A DNA stretch of 64,000 nt from Pseudonocardia sp. Its GTDB lineage: Bacteria > Actinomycetota > Actinomycetes > Mycobacteriales > Pseudonocardiaceae. The DNA lies in assembly GCA_025869365.1 (NCBI GenBank), contig JAOZVV010000016.1, positions 20,534 to 84,533 on the forward strand, read 5' to 3'. Below, piece after piece: positions 42,931 to 52,002 of this stretch; the stretch's first letter is position 1, and every line of letters starts with the position of its first letter. Both the position numbers and the translations under genes were made by a program. The notes below the pieces were generated by a model that ran no database searches, was not told where the DNA came from, and saw nothing but the letters and a program-made list of their open reading frames with translations.

Positions 42931-44604
42931 TCACCCGGATCCGGCGGGGACCTCCGCGGCCGGTCCGACGGCGCCGGCCGACCCGATGTCGTGCTCTGCC
43001 CCGACCGCGCGCCGCACCGCGCGCACCACGCCGTCCGTGTCCAGGATCGGCACGACCGCGGCGACGTGGGCGTCCGGCCGGATCACCCAGACCTCGCCCG
43101 GCCGGGCACCGAGCGCCTCGCGGAGCACCCCGTCGCGGTCCAGCGCCGCGAGCGGCTCGACGCGGACCGGCCCGACACCCGCGCGCACGGCGACCGCCAG
43201 GAGGCCGGCGGTGACGGGGTGGCCGGCGGGGCCGGCGGGGCCGGTCTCCTCGTCCACGGTGAGCAGCAGGAGGCCGGACCGGGCGATCGCGCGCAGCCGC
43301 GTCCCGCCGCCGGCCACCGGGCCGTCCGGGACCAGCACCCCCGGCGCGGCGGCCGGGGCGGTGCCGCGCGGGGGCCGGGCCGGCGCCGGGCGCCCCGGGT
43401 CCGGGGTCGTCAGGGGTGAGGCCGCGTACCAGAACGGCTCCGCGAGCCGGCCGGAGTCGACCTTCGCGCGGGCGGCGAGGTCCGTGGCCGCCCTGGTCAG
43501 GACGTCCACGCGGTGCCGCGCCCGGTCCTCGTCCGGCGGCACGAGGAAGTCCATCGTGGCCGTGGTGACCTCCAGGTTCTCCCGCGCCGCCGCGTGCCGC
43601 TCGTGGTGGTAGCTCTCCAGCAGCTCCTCGGGGGCGTGGCCGAACCCGACGTAGGCGATCTTCCACGCGGCGTTCTCCGCGTCGGCCACGCCCGAGTTGA
43701 GCCCGCGCGCCCCGAACGGCGAGACGAGGTGCGCGGCGTCCCCGGCGATCAGGATGCGGCCGTGCCGCATCCGGTCCACGCACCGGGACTGGAAGCGGTA
43801 CACCGACGACCAGACGATCTCGTACGGCCGGTGCCCGACGATCGCGCGGATCCGCCGGTCCAGGGCGCCGCTCGCCTTCTCCTCGTCGAGGTCGTAGCCC
43901 GCGGGCACCTGCCAGTCGATCCGGAAGGTGGAGTCCGGGCAGGGATGGATCAGTACCTGGCGGCCGGGGTTCCAGACGGGATCGAAGTAGAAGCGCCGCT
44001 CGGTGGCCCAGCCGGGGAGGTCCGCGCGGATGTCGCAGATCAGGAAGCGGTCGTCGAAGGACCGCCCTTCGAACCTGCAGCCGAGCAGGGCCCGCATCTC
44101 CTCGCTCCGCGCGCCGCCGCAGACCAGCAGGAACGGCGCCCGGATCCGCTCGCCCCCGGCGTGCACCAGCACCCCGGCGCCGTCCTGCTCGACGTGCTCG
44201 ACGCGCGTGCCCCACCGCAGGTCGACGAGCGGCTCGGCGCCGATGCACTCGTCGAGGATCTCCTCGGTACGGGTCTGGGAGATGTTCACGAACGGCGGGA
44301 AGGCGGGCCGTCCGGGTTCGGAGATCTCGTAGCTGAACAGCTCCCCGTCCCGGTGGAAGGTGCGGGCGGTCGTCCAGGTGACGCCCTCGGCCGCGATCCG
44401 CGCGCCCGCGCCGACGGACTCCCAGATGTCGAGGACGTCGCGCTGCTGGCAGATCGCCTTGGACCCGATCCGGTCCCGCGCGGGGCGCTGGTCCAGCACC
44501 GTCGTCGGGACGCCCCAGCGGGCCAGCAGCAGTGCCGCCGTCTGCCCGACCGGGCCGGCTCCGAGCACCACCACGGGTGCGTGCGGCCAGGTCTGCATCA
44601 CCAC
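42931..44604 (-). CDS. FAD-dependent aromatic monooxygenase
   Basis: 557-aa PHBH/MhpA-type flavoprotein. FAD-binding VLGAGPVGQTAALLL (residues 12-26) and GDAAHLVSPFGARGLNSG (about residue 290) are intact, with a C-terminal thioredoxin-like region. It hydroxylates a phenolic ring with NAD(P)H and O2. Preceded by an MBL-fold gene 45 bases upstream on the same strand, probably an operon. The substrate cannot be told; Pro/Gly-rich stretches about residue 400 are low complexity. Confidence 0.87.
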   Translation of the reverse strand: MVMQTWPHAPVVVLGAGPVGQTAALLLARWGVPTTVLDQRPARDRIGSKAICQQRDVLDIWESVGAGARIAAEGVTWTTARTFHRDGELFSYEISEPGRPAFPPFVNISQTRTEEILDECIGAEPLVDLRWGTRVEHVEQDGAGVLVHAGGERIRAPFLLVCGGARSEEMRALLGCRFEGRSFDDRFLICDIRADLPGWATERRFYFDPVWNPGRQVLIHPCPDSTFRIDWQVPAGYDLDEEKASGALDRRIRAIVGHRPYEIVWSSVYRFQSRCVDRMRHGRILIAGDAAHLVSPFGARGLNSGVADAENAAWKIAYVGFGHAPEELLESYHHERHAAARENLEVTTATMDFLVPPDEDRARHRVDVLTRAATDLAARAKVDSGRLAEPFWYAASPLTTPDPGRPAPARPPRGTAPAAAPGVLVPDGPVAGGGTRLRAIARSGLLLLTVDEETGPAGPAGHPVTAGLLAVAVRAGVGPVRVEPLAALDRDGVLREALGARPGEVWVIRPDAHVAAVVPILDTDGVVRAVRRAVGAEHDIGSAGAVGPAAEVPAGSG

Positions 44605-44649
44605 TCCCCGTCCTCCTCGTCGGCGCGGTCGCGGGCGTGTGCCGGGGCC

Positions 44650-45612
44650 TCAGTCCTGCAGCTGCGCCCAGACCTCCTGGTCCCGCTCGGCCGTCCAGAT
44701 CACCGGGCGCTCGATGCCGGAGAGCTCGTCCCAGAGCCGGGAGACGTCGAAGGGCAGGCAGTGCTCGAAGATCGGCCAGCGGCCGAAGTCGTCGACCAGG
44801 GCGGCGTGGGTGGCCTCGAAGGCCTCCTTGAGCGTGCCGCCGCGCTGCTGCACCGTGCCGACCTCGCGGATCATGGTGTCCAGGAAGCCGCGGGTGGTGG
44901 CGATCGCGGCGTCGACGGCGGCGCGGCCCCTGCTGACGTCCCCGCGGCCGCCGACCAGCTGCTCGGCGCCCAGCGCGGCGAGGCGGTCCAGCGTGCCCGT
45001 CGCCCAGTCCCGGTGGAACGCGTCCCCGGTGTAGAGCGCCGCCTCGGCCTCCACCAGGTCCCCGGCGAAGAGGATCCTGTGCCGGGGCAGCCAGGCGACG
45101 ATGTCCCCCTCGGTGTGCCCGCGGCCGTGGTACTGCAGCACCAGGTCCCCGCGGTCGCCGCCGAGGTCGAGGGTGAGCCGGTCCGAGAAGGTCAGCGTGG
45201 GCCAGGTCAGGCCCGGCACGGAGTCCGCCGCCTCGGCCAGGCGCGGCATCCGGGCGAACTCGCTCGCCCAGTCCTCCTTGCCCCGCTCCGCCACCAGCGC
45301 CCGGGTGTTCTCGTGCGCGACGATCACCTCGGCGTCGAACGCGCTGGCCCCGAGCACGCGGACGGCGTGGTAGTGGCTCAGCACCAGGTAGCGCACGGGC
45401 TTGTCCGTGTACCCGCGCAGCTTCGTGAGCCACTTCCGCGCCGCGACCGGGGTGGCGAGGGCCTCGAAGCAGACGAGGAAGTCCTCGCCCTCGATCGCCC
45501 CGATGTTCGGGTCCCCCTCGGCCGTCAGCGCGTAGACGCCGTCGGCGAGCACCTCGAGGGTCTGTTCCTTCGCGGCCAGGTCCTGCGACGACGCGAACGG
45601 CTTCGCTGCCAT
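44650..45612 (-). CDS. MBL-fold protein with altered metal motif
   Basis: 320-aa metallo-beta-lactamase-fold protein. The usual HxHxDH motif reads SHYHAVR, so the Asp and third His are missing; a distal GRGHTEGD and FAGD are present. Family members of this kind (LSHYHAVRVLGAS) recur in databases, as I remember, and are taken as hydrolases. ATG 45612 with GGAGG. Promoter region contains an AT-rich palindrome. Forms an operon with the FAD monooxygenase. Confidence 0.83.
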   Translation of the reverse strand: MAAKPFASSQDLAAKEQTLEVLADGVYALTAEGDPNIGAIEGEDFLVCFEALATPVAARKWLTKLRGYTDKPVRYLVLSHYHAVRVLGASAFDAEVIVAHENTRALVAERGKEDWASEFARMPRLAEAADSVPGLTWPTLTFSDRLTLDLGGDRGDLVLQYHGRGHTEGDIVAWLPRHRILFAGDLVEAEAALYTGDAFHRDWATGTLDRLAALGAEQLVGGRGDVSRGRAAVDAAIATTRGFLDTMIREVGTVQQRGGTLKEAFEATHAALVDDFGRWPIFEHCLPFDVSRLWDELSGIERPVIWTAERDQEVWAQLQD

Positions 45613-45641
45613 GGGAGCCACCTCCGGTGGTGGTCGAGAAC

Positions 45642-45659
45642 TGATCAAACCTTTGACCA
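45642..45659. promoter_or_regulatory. 18-bp palindrome, operator candidate
   Basis: TGATCAAA-CC-TTTGACCA: 8-base arms with one mismatch, 30 bases upstream of the MBL-fold start, in the only AT-rich patch of a 200-base intergenic gap. TTGACT lies next to it on the minus strand as a possible -35 box. Confidence 0.5.
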
Positions 45660-45812
45660 ATTGTGGCCCAGTCAAGCACACCCCGGCGCGCAGGGGAACC
45701 CCGCCGACCGACGCGGACCGCGCCTCGACCGCGATCCCGTGATCAGCGCGTCGGACCGGGGAGAGCCGTGGTCGGCACCCCTCGGTCCGACGTGGTGATC
45801 ACCGCTGCCTGC

Positions 45813-47237
45813 TCACCGCTGGTGGCGCCAGGGCCCGGTGATCGCGAACATGTAGCCGGGCTCCTGGATGTTCGCGAAGAGCACCGCGCGGTCCGGCGAG
45901 TAGACCGGCCCGGTGAACTCGACGTTCTTGGTGCCGTCGGTGAAGTCGTTGCGCGCCATCGGGAACGTCGCCCCGCTCGGCGTGGCGCCGATCAGGTGCT
46001 GCACCCCCTCGCCGTCCTCGGCCAGGATGACGCCGCCGTACGGGGAGATGCTGACGTTGTCCGGGCCGTCGAACGCGCCGTCGACGTCCGGGTCCGGGTT
46101 CCGGCCGAAGAGCAGCCGCAGGGTGAGGGTGGCGCGCTTCGGGTCGTAGAACCAGACCTGGCCGTCGTGCTGGGCCGGGCTCTCCTCGCGGGCGAAGCTG
46201 GAGACGATCCACGCGCCGTCCGCGTCCCACCAGGCGCCCTCGAGCTTGCGGGCGCGGGTGACGTCGGCGTCCGCGAGCTGCCTGCGGGTGGCGGTGCCCC
46301 GGCCGTCCCGGTCCGGCACCGGCACCCACTCCACGGCGTACCTCGTGCCGACCTTCGTGGCCACCGACAGGTCCGGGACGTGCCTGCCCGCGCCGTCGGA
46401 CGCCCTCATCGCGGCGAGCACCCCGTCCGTGGGGCCGAGGCGACGCAGCGCGCCGCGGCGGCCGCGGTACCCGCGCGGGGGCGCCCAGCGGTAGAGCAGG
46501 CCGTTGGGCCCGGAGGCGTCCTCGGTGAGGTAGATGTCCCCGCGGCGCGGGTCGACCGCGGCGGCCTCGTGCTCGAACCGGCCGAGCGCCTTGATCGGCT
46601 GCGGGTCCCGGTTCGCCCCACGGTCGTACGGGTCCACCTCGAAGACATAGCCGTGGTCCTTCTGGAACCCGCCCGTGCCGGCCAGCGCGTCGATCTCCTC
46701 ACAGGTCAGCCACGTGTCCCAGGGCGTCCGGCCGCCCGCACAGTTCGTGGCGGTGCCCGCGACGCCGACGTACTCGGTGCGCCGGGTGCCGTCCGGGCCG
46801 GTCTCCACGACGGTGCAGCCGCCGGCCGCGCCCGGGTCGTAGACCAGGCCGTCGAGGTGCGGGACCGGCAGGTCGGTGCCGAACGGGTCCCGGATCTCGT
46901 GGTTGTTGACCAGCACCGTGCCGCCACCGCGCCGGGGGAACGCGCCGGTGCCGTCGTGGTTGCGCGGCGTCGGCTCGCCGGACTCCAGCGTCGTGACCCC
47001 GGCGTGGGTCACGACGGAGTACGCGAAGCCCGCGGGCAGCGCGAGCCGGCCGGCGGGGTCCGCCACGAGCGGGCCGTAGCCGGCCTCGTGCGGACCCCCG
47101 TGCGGCTGCCCCGCCCGCGGTGCCGCGGCGGCGGACGGAGCCGTGATCAGCATCTCCGTGCCGCCGATCAGCATCACCCCCGCCCCGGCGACGGCGCTGC
47201 GCTGCAGGAATCCCCGGCGGGACAGTTCCTGGGTCAT
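45813..47237 (-). CDS. PhoX/DUF839-type secreted phosphatase-like protein
   Basis: 474-aa protein with a twin-arginine signal (SRRGFLQRS, residues 6-14, then a hydrophobic stretch). The mature part has the PhoX beta-propeller motifs: VNNHEIRDPFG, TWLTCEEID, GRFEHEAAAVDP, YLTEDAS and GPDNVSISPYGG. PhoX enzymes are Ca/Fe-dependent alkaline phosphatases exported via Tat. ATG 47237. Stands alone; expected outside the membrane. Confidence 0.87.
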   Translation of the reverse strand: MTQELSRRGFLQRSAVAGAGVMLIGGTEMLITAPSAAAAPRAGQPHGGPHEAGYGPLVADPAGRLALPAGFAYSVVTHAGVTTLESGEPTPRNHDGTGAFPRRGGGTVLVNNHEIRDPFGTDLPVPHLDGLVYDPGAAGGCTVVETGPDGTRRTEYVGVAGTATNCAGGRTPWDTWLTCEEIDALAGTGGFQKDHGYVFEVDPYDRGANRDPQPIKALGRFEHEAAAVDPRRGDIYLTEDASGPNGLLYRWAPPRGYRGRRGALRRLGPTDGVLAAMRASDGAGRHVPDLSVATKVGTRYAVEWVPVPDRDGRGTATRRQLADADVTRARKLEGAWWDADGAWIVSSFAREESPAQHDGQVWFYDPKRATLTLRLLFGRNPDPDVDGAFDGPDNVSISPYGGVILAEDGEGVQHLIGATPSGATFPMARNDFTDGTKNVEFTGPVYSPDRAVLFANIQEPGYMFAITGPWRHQR

Positions 47238-47380
47238 CTGGTGTGTCTCCGTTCCGTGCACGGCCCGCCGGGCGGTTCACCCGGCCGGGTGGTGGCCGGA
47301 CGTCACGCTGACGGACATACACGGCGACCCGGTGAACTCGGGCCGAACGGGACCGGGCGGCGGCGGAGACGTCCCGGATC

Positions 47381-47755
47381 TCAGCGCAGCACCAGGCAGA
47401 ACGGATGCCCGGCCGGGTCGAGGTAGACCCGGAACGTCTCACCCGGCTGCACCACGGCCTTCCGGGCGCCGATCGCGAGGACCTCCCGCTCGCCCTCGTC
47501 GAGGTCCGGCACGGTGAAGTCCAGATGCAGCTGCTGCGGGTGCTCCGAGCCGGGCCACACCGGCGGGGAGAAGTCCGTGACCTGCTGGAACGCGATGGTC
47601 ACGGCCCCCTCACCGGCGTCGAGCTCCACCCAGTCCGCCTCGGCGGGGTCCTCCGGGGCGACGGGCCAACCGGTGATCGAGGAGTAGAACCGGGCGAGGC
47701 CGAGGGGATCCGGACAGTCGAGGGCAACCAGCTGCAGGTTCGCGATGGCGGTCAT
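47381..47755 (-). CDS. VOC-family (glyoxalase-like) protein
   Basis: 124-aa single VOC unit: VALDCPDPLGLARFYSSITGWP at the start, LHLDFTVPDLDEGE and YLDPAGHPFCLV at the end, the pattern of actinobacterial glyoxalase-like proteins. Metal ligand positions (His in LHLDF, Glu absent at the end) are incomplete, so the enzyme activity is unsure. ATG 47755. Divergent from the SAM-riboswitch transcript. Confidence 0.83.
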   Translation of the reverse strand: MTAIANLQLVALDCPDPLGLARFYSSITGWPVAPEDPAEADWVELDAGEGAVTIAFQQVTDFSPPVWPGSEHPQQLHLDFTVPDLDEGEREVLAIGARKAVVQPGETFRVYLDPAGHPFCLVLR

Positions 47756-47810
47756 GGCCCCGGACCCTAGGACGGGCCCCCGACAGTCCTCGCGGAGGAG
47801 CACCTCGGAC

Positions 47811-47840
47811 TTGACCCGCCCCGGGAACTCGTTCTAGCGT
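47811..47840 (+). promoter_or_regulatory. Promoter of the SAM-IV/aminotransferase transcript
   Basis: TTGACC (47811-47816) and TAGCGT (47835-47840) with an 18-base spacer, just before the riboswitch at 47849. Typical housekeeping promoter geometry. Confidence 0.6.
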
Positions 47841-47848
47841 CTGCGTCA

Positions 47849-47932
47849 GGTCATGAGTGCCAGCATCAAGCCCCGGCTCGCTGGCCGGCAACCCTCCTCC
47901 GCGGTGGGGTGCTCCGGGTGACGACCAGGCCG
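47849..47932 (+). promoter_or_regulatory. SAM-IV riboswitch
   Basis: The segment starts GGTCATGAGTGCCAGC, then CAAGCCCCGGCT, GCTGGCCGGCAACC, and closes with GGTGACGACC, matching the SAM-IV class of actinobacteria. It sits 76 bases before the ATG. Downstream a hairpin (GGACCCG 47960-47966 with CGGGTCC 47978-47984) exposes CTCC in its loop, complementary to the GGGAGGA ribosome site, suggesting translational control (inference). High SAM should turn the gene off. Confidence 0.85.
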
Positions 47933-48007
47933 GCGCGCGTACCCGCGCCCGGCAAGCGCGGACCCGATCTCCTGATCCGGGTCCTGTGAGGTCCCGGGAG
48001 GATCACC

Positions 48008-49495
48008 ATGTCCGTCGCCACCGTGTCGCGCCCCGCCGTCGGGTCCCCTGTCATCGGGTCCCCCGCAGTCGGGTCCCCCGCAGTCGGGTCCCCCGCAGTC
48101 GGGTCCCCCGCAGTCGGGTCCCCCGCAGTCGGGTCCACTGTCGTCGGGTCCGCTGTGGCCACGTCCGCCTGTGCCACCGGACTGCCCGCCGTCGTCGGGT
48201 GTGACCTGCAGGTCCCGCTGGTGGACGGCACCTCGGTGACGTACGCGAACCTCGACGTCGCTGCCAGCGCACCCGCGCTGGCGGCCGTCGCGGACCACGT
48301 CGCCGAGCTGCTCCCCTTCTACGCCAGCGTGCACCGCGGCGCCGGGTACGCCTCGCAGGTCTGCACCTCGGTGCTGGAGCGGGCGCGCACCACGATCGGC
48401 GCGTTCGTCGGGGCCCGCGAGGACGACGTCGTCGTCTTCACCCGCAACTCCACGGACGCGCTGAACCTGCTGGCCGGTGCGGTCCCGGGGGCCGTGCTGA
48501 CCCTGGACGTCGAGCACCACGCCACCCTGCTGGCCTGGCGCGGTGCCCACGGGCACCGGGTGCTCACGGCCGAGCCCACCGTCGACGCCACGCTCGAGGC
48601 GCTGCGCGAGGCCCTGGCCGCGCAGCCCACCGCGCTGCTCGCGATCACCGGCGCCTCCAACGTCACCGGGGAGATCCTCCCGCTCGACGAGATCGTGGCG
48701 ATCGCCCACTCCGGCCGCACCCGTGTCGTCCTGGACGCCGCCCAGCTGGCCCCGCATCGCCGGATCGACATCGCCGCCAGCGGCGTGGACTACCTGGTGC
48801 TCTCCGGGCACAAGCTCTACGCCCCCTACGGCGCCGGCGCGCTGATCGGGCGCCGGGACTGGCTCGACGTCGCGGCTCCGTACCTGGCCGGCGGCGGCGC
48901 GGTCCGCACGGTCAGCACGGACGGCGGCACCGCAGAGGTCAGCTGGTCCCCCGCCCCGCACCGCCACGAGGCCGGCACGCCCAACGTGCTCGGCGCCGCC
49001 GCGATCGCCGCGGCCTGCCGCGCGCTGGACCCGGTCCTGGACGACGCCGTGGCCCACGAGCGCGCCCTGCTCGCCGCCCTCACCGAGGGCCTCGCCGCGA
49101 TCCCCGGCGTCACCCCGCTGACGATCTGGGCGGACGCCCCGGACCGGGTTGCCGTCGCGAGCTTCACCGTCGACGGCGTCCCGGCCGGGCTCGTCGCGGC
49201 CTACCTGTCCGCGGAGCACGGGATCGGCGTGCGGGACGGCAAGTTCTGCGCCCACCCGCTACTCGCCCGGATCGCGGGCGGGAGCGACGCCGTGCGCGCC
49301 AGCCTCGGCCTGGGCACCACCGCCGAGCACGTCGAGCGCCTGCTCGCGGCCCTGCGGACGCTGGTCACCGACGGCCCGGGCGTCGAGTACGCGATCGTCG
49401 ACGGCCGGTGGGCCCCGGCGTCGGACCCGCGGGACCACGACCCGCTCGGCCTGGGCGACGGCCCGGTCGCCCAGGGCGCGTCCTGCGGCGAGTAG
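48008..49495 (+). CDS. Class V aminotransferase, cysteine-desulfurase-like, with repeat N-terminus
   Basis: 495-aa PLP enzyme. Lys in SGHKLYAPYGAG is the PLP lysine; LDAAQLAPH holds the cofactor Asp/His; a Cys in GKFCAHPLL may be the sulfur-accepting one. Residues 10-49 are eight pentapeptides of type (A/V)(V/I)GS(P/T/A), an expansion absent from relatives. ATG 48008 with GGAGG nearby confirms that the repeat is translated. Control by a SAM-IV riboswitch suggests a role in methionine/cysteine or sulfur supply. Confidence 0.87.
   Translation: MSVATVSRPAVGSPVIGSPAVGSPAVGSPAVGSPAVGSPAVGSTVVGSAVATSACATGLPAVVGCDLQVPLVDGTSVTYANLDVAASAPALAAVADHVAELLPFYASVHRGAGYASQVCTSVLERARTTIGAFVGAREDDVVVFTRNSTDALNLLAGAVPGAVLTLDVEHHATLLAWRGAHGHRVLTAEPTVDATLEALREALAAQPTALLAITGASNVTGEILPLDEIVAIAHSGRTRVVLDAAQLAPHRRIDIAASGVDYLVLSGHKLYAPYGAGALIGRRDWLDVAAPYLAGGGAVRTVSTDGGTAEVSWSPAPHRHEAGTPNVLGAAAIAAACRALDPVLDDAVAHERALLAALTEGLAAIPGVTPLTIWADAPDRVAVASFTVDGVPAGLVAAYLSAEHGIGVRDGKFCAHPLLARIAGGSDAVRASLGLGTTAEHVERLLAALRTLVTDGPGVEYAIVDGRWAPASDPRDHDPLGLGDGPVAQGASCGE
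48041..48145 (+). repeat. 15-bp tandem repeat in the coding region (7 units)
   Basis: Seven contiguous 15-base units starting GGGTC; the five at 48056-48130 are identical. They encode GSPAV-type pentapeptides in frame. Perfect identity points to recent slippage. Confidence 0.95.
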
Positions 49496-50629
49496 TCAGA
49501 ACAGGGCCCGCGCGAGCGGCACCCCCGGCCGATAGGCCAGGTGCAGGTGGCTGGGCGCGTCGAGGACCGTGAGATCCGCGCGGCTCCCCGGCGTGATCAC
49601 GCCGATGTCCGTGCGCCGCAACGCCTGCGCCCCGCCGGCCGTCGCCGCCCACAGCGCCTCCGCGGGCGTCAGGCCCATCTCCCGGACCGCGAGGGCGATC
49701 ATGAACGGGATCGACGACGACGCGCACGTCCCGGGGTTGCAGTCCGTGGCCAGGGCGACGGTGACACCGGCGTCGAGCAGCCGCCGCGCGTCCGGGTAGG
49801 GCGAACGGGTGGAGAACTCGACGCCCGGGAGCAGGGTCGCGACCGTGCGACCGTCGGCCAGGGCATCGACGTCGTCCCCGCTGAGGTACGTGCAGTGGTC
49901 CACACTCGCCGCCCCCAGCTCGACGGCGAGCCCCACCCCGGGGCCGGGCCCGAGCTGGTTGCCGTGCACCCGTAGCCCCAGCCCGGCCGCGCGGCCCGCT
50001 TCCAGCACGGCGCGGGCCTGCTCGCCGTCGAACGCGTGGGGGCTGGCCGGCTCGCAGAAGACGTCGATCCAGCGCGCGTGCGGGGCGCAGGCCGCCAGCA
50101 TCTCGCCCGTGACCAGGTCGACGTACTCGTCCGGCGTGGTCCCGGCGGGCACGACGTGGGCGCCGAGGAAGGTCGTCTCCGGCGTGACCTCCGCGGCGAG
50201 CCGCAGCGCCCGCACCTCCTCGGCGACGGTGAGGCCGTAGCCGCTCTTGATCTCGACCGTCGTGGTGCCCTGGGCCCGCATCTCGGCGACCCGGCCCGCG
50301 AGCAGGGCCCGCAGCGAACCGTCCGGGGCGGCGCGGGTGGCCTCGACGGTCCGGGCGATCCCGCCGCCGTCATACCGCTCGCCGGCCATCCGGGCGGCGA
50401 ACTCGTCCGCGCGGTCCCCGTCGAAGACCAGGTGGGCGTGCGAGTCCACGAAGCCGGGGACGACCGCGCGGCCCTCGACGTCGATCCGCGCGTCCGCCGC
50501 CGGGGCGGAGGCGGCCGGCCCGACCCAGGTGATCCGCTCGCCGTCGACCACCAGGGCGGCGTCGTGCAGGACCCCGAGCTCCGGGTCCTGCGTGGTCAGC
50601 TCACCGATGCCGGTGACGAGCGTGCTCAT
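49496..50629 (-). CDS. hutI: Imidazolonepropionase
   Basis: 377-aa metal-dependent amidohydrolase, third enzyme of histidine degradation, opening imidazolonepropionate to formiminoglutamate. Visible: [18 protein letters not shown] (HxH metal site), [29 protein letters not shown] (Asp). ATG 50629 with GAGGA upstream. It begins 13 bases after hutF; its stop abuts the stop of the convergent aminotransferase gene. Confidence 0.93.
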   Translation of the reverse strand: MSTLVTGIGELTTQDPELGVLHDAALVVDGERITWVGPAASAPAADARIDVEGRAVVPGFVDSHAHLVFDGDRADEFAARMAGERYDGGGIARTVEATRAAPDGSLRALLAGRVAEMRAQGTTTVEIKSGYGLTVAEEVRALRLAAEVTPETTFLGAHVVPAGTTPDEYVDLVTGEMLAACAPHARWIDVFCEPASPHAFDGEQARAVLEAGRAAGLGLRVHGNQLGPGPGVGLAVELGAASVDHCTYLSGDDVDALADGRTVATLLPGVEFSTRSPYPDARRLLDAGVTVALATDCNPGTCASSSIPFMIALAVREMGLTPAEALWAATAGGAQALRRTDIGVITPGSRADLTVLDAPSHLHLAYRPGVPLARALF

Positions 50630-50642
50630 GGGTCCTCCCCGT

Positions 50643-51947
50643 TCATCGATCCGACCAGAGCGGGTCGATCGCGGCCCGGAGCAACGCGCCGACGTCCCCG
50701 AGCCGGTGTCGCCCACCCCGCACGACCGGGTTCCCGCCGACGATCACGGTGTCCACGTCCGCGGCCGTCGCGGCGAGGACGACCTGCGCGGGATCGGCGC
50801 CCGCGGTCCGGACGGTGTCCGTGCGGACGGCGACGAGATCGGCGGGGGCGCCCGCCTCGATCCCGGCCCGGGCCCCGCCGAGGACGTCCTGCCGGGTCAA
50901 GGCCCTGACCAGGGCGGCCGGGGTGAACCGGCCGCGCTCGCCGGTCCGCAGCCGCTCGTGCATCTCCAGCGCCCGCGCCTCCTCGAGCAGGTCGGTCACC
51001 GCGTGCTGGTCGCTCCCGAGCGCCAGCCGCACCCCCGCGGCGGCCAGCTCGCCGGCCGGGCCGAGGCCGTCCGCGAGGTCGCGTTCGGTCGTCGGGCAGA
51101 AGCAGGCGGCGGTGCCGGTGCGGCCGAGCAACGCGACGTCCGGGCCGGTCAGGTGGGTCGCGTGGACGGCGGTGGTGCGTTCGCCGAGGATGCCGGCCTC
51201 GCCGAGCAGCGCGCTCGGGGTGAGCCCGTGCGCGGTGAGGCAGGCCTCGTTCTCGGCGGGCTGCTCGGAGAGGTGGACGTGCAGCGGGCGGCCCCGCGCG
51301 GCCTCGGCGACGACCGGCAACTGCTCCCGCGGGACGGCCCGGACGGAGTGCACGGCCGCACCGACCCGGAACGTGCCGTCTCCGCGAAGCGCGCCGACCC
51401 GCGTCGCCCAGGCGTCCGCGTCGCCGTCGGAGAAGCGTTCCTGAACGGGATCGAGCCCGGCGCCGAAACCTCCGGCGAGGTAACAGGCGTCGAGCAGGGT
51501 CAGCCGGAGCCCGGCGTCGGCGGCCGCCTGGCGCAGCGCCGCGGCCATGGCGTTCGGGTTGGCGTAGGGCACGCCGCCGGGGCCGTGGTGCAGGTAGTGG
51601 AACTCGCCCACCGCCGTCACCCCGGCGAGGGCCATCTCGGCGTAGGCCGCCCGGGCCAGCGCGAGGTAGGAGTCCGGGTCGAGCCGCTGCGCGACCGCGT
51701 ACATCCGCTCCCGCCAGGTCCAGAACGTGCCGCCGCGGTCGTGCGTGCGGCCCCGGAGCGCCCGGTGGAAGGCGTGGCTGTGGGCGTTCGCGAACCCCGG
51801 CAGCACGATCCCGGGCAGCACCTCGGCGTCCCCGGCGGGAACCCCGGTCTCGACGGAGACGATCACCCCGTCCGCGACCCGGAGCCGCACCCGCGCCCCC
51901 ACGCCCCCGGGCAGGTGCGCGTAGGCACCCCAGAACGCCCGCGTCAT
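50643..51947 (-). CDS. hutF: Formimidoylglutamate deiminase
   Basis: 434-aa amidohydrolase converting N-formimidoylglutamate to N-formylglutamate and ammonia. [18 protein letters not shown] carries the metal Hx[24 protein letters not shown] (Asp) follow. ATG 51947 lies inside the repeat core GGCTCCATGACGCG, which is also found near the start of the M20 gene upstream. HutF implies the five-step pathway, which needs an N-formylglutamate hydrolase; see the M20 gene. Confidence 0.92.
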   Translation of the reverse strand: MTRAFWGAYAHLPGGVGARVRLRVADGVIVSVETGVPAGDAEVLPGIVLPGFANAHSHAFHRALRGRTHDRGGTFWTWRERMYAVAQRLDPDSYLALARAAYAEMALAGVTAVGEFHYLHHGPGGVPYANPNAMAAALRQAAADAGLRLTLLDACYLAGGFGAGLDPVQERFSDGDADAWATRVGALRGDGTFRVGAAVHSVRAVPREQLPVVAEAARGRPLHVHLSEQPAENEACLTAHGLTPSALLGEAGILGERTTAVHATHLTGPDVALLGRTGTAACFCPTTERDLADGLGPAGELAAAGVRLALGSDQHAVTDLLEEARALEMHERLRTGERGRFTPAALVRALTRQDVLGGARAGIEAGAPADLVAVRTDTVRTAGADPAQVVLAATAADVDTVIVGGNPVVRGGRHRLGDVGALLRAAIDPLWSDR

Positions 51948-52002
51948 GGAGCCACAACGCCCTCGAACGCCCCTGATCCCGGCGTTGTGGAGCCACGACG
52001 CG
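51947..52002. repeat. Inverted copies of the GGCTCCACAACGC element
   Basis: GGAGCCACAACGCC (51948-51961) and GGCGTTGTGGAGCCACGACGCG (51981-52002) fill the 55-base gap between the M20 stop and the hutF start; CCACAACGCC and GGCGTTGTGG are perfect complements with a 19-base loop. The core matches the 9.5-kb array. Confidence 0.8.

Noticed and set aside
45813..47237. Longer start at 47261 for the PhoX-like gene
   Set aside because: The Tat signal begins properly at ATG 47237; the extra eight residues add nothing.
48041..48145. CRISPR-like array
   Set aside because: Units are contiguous 15-mers without spacers and are translated in frame.
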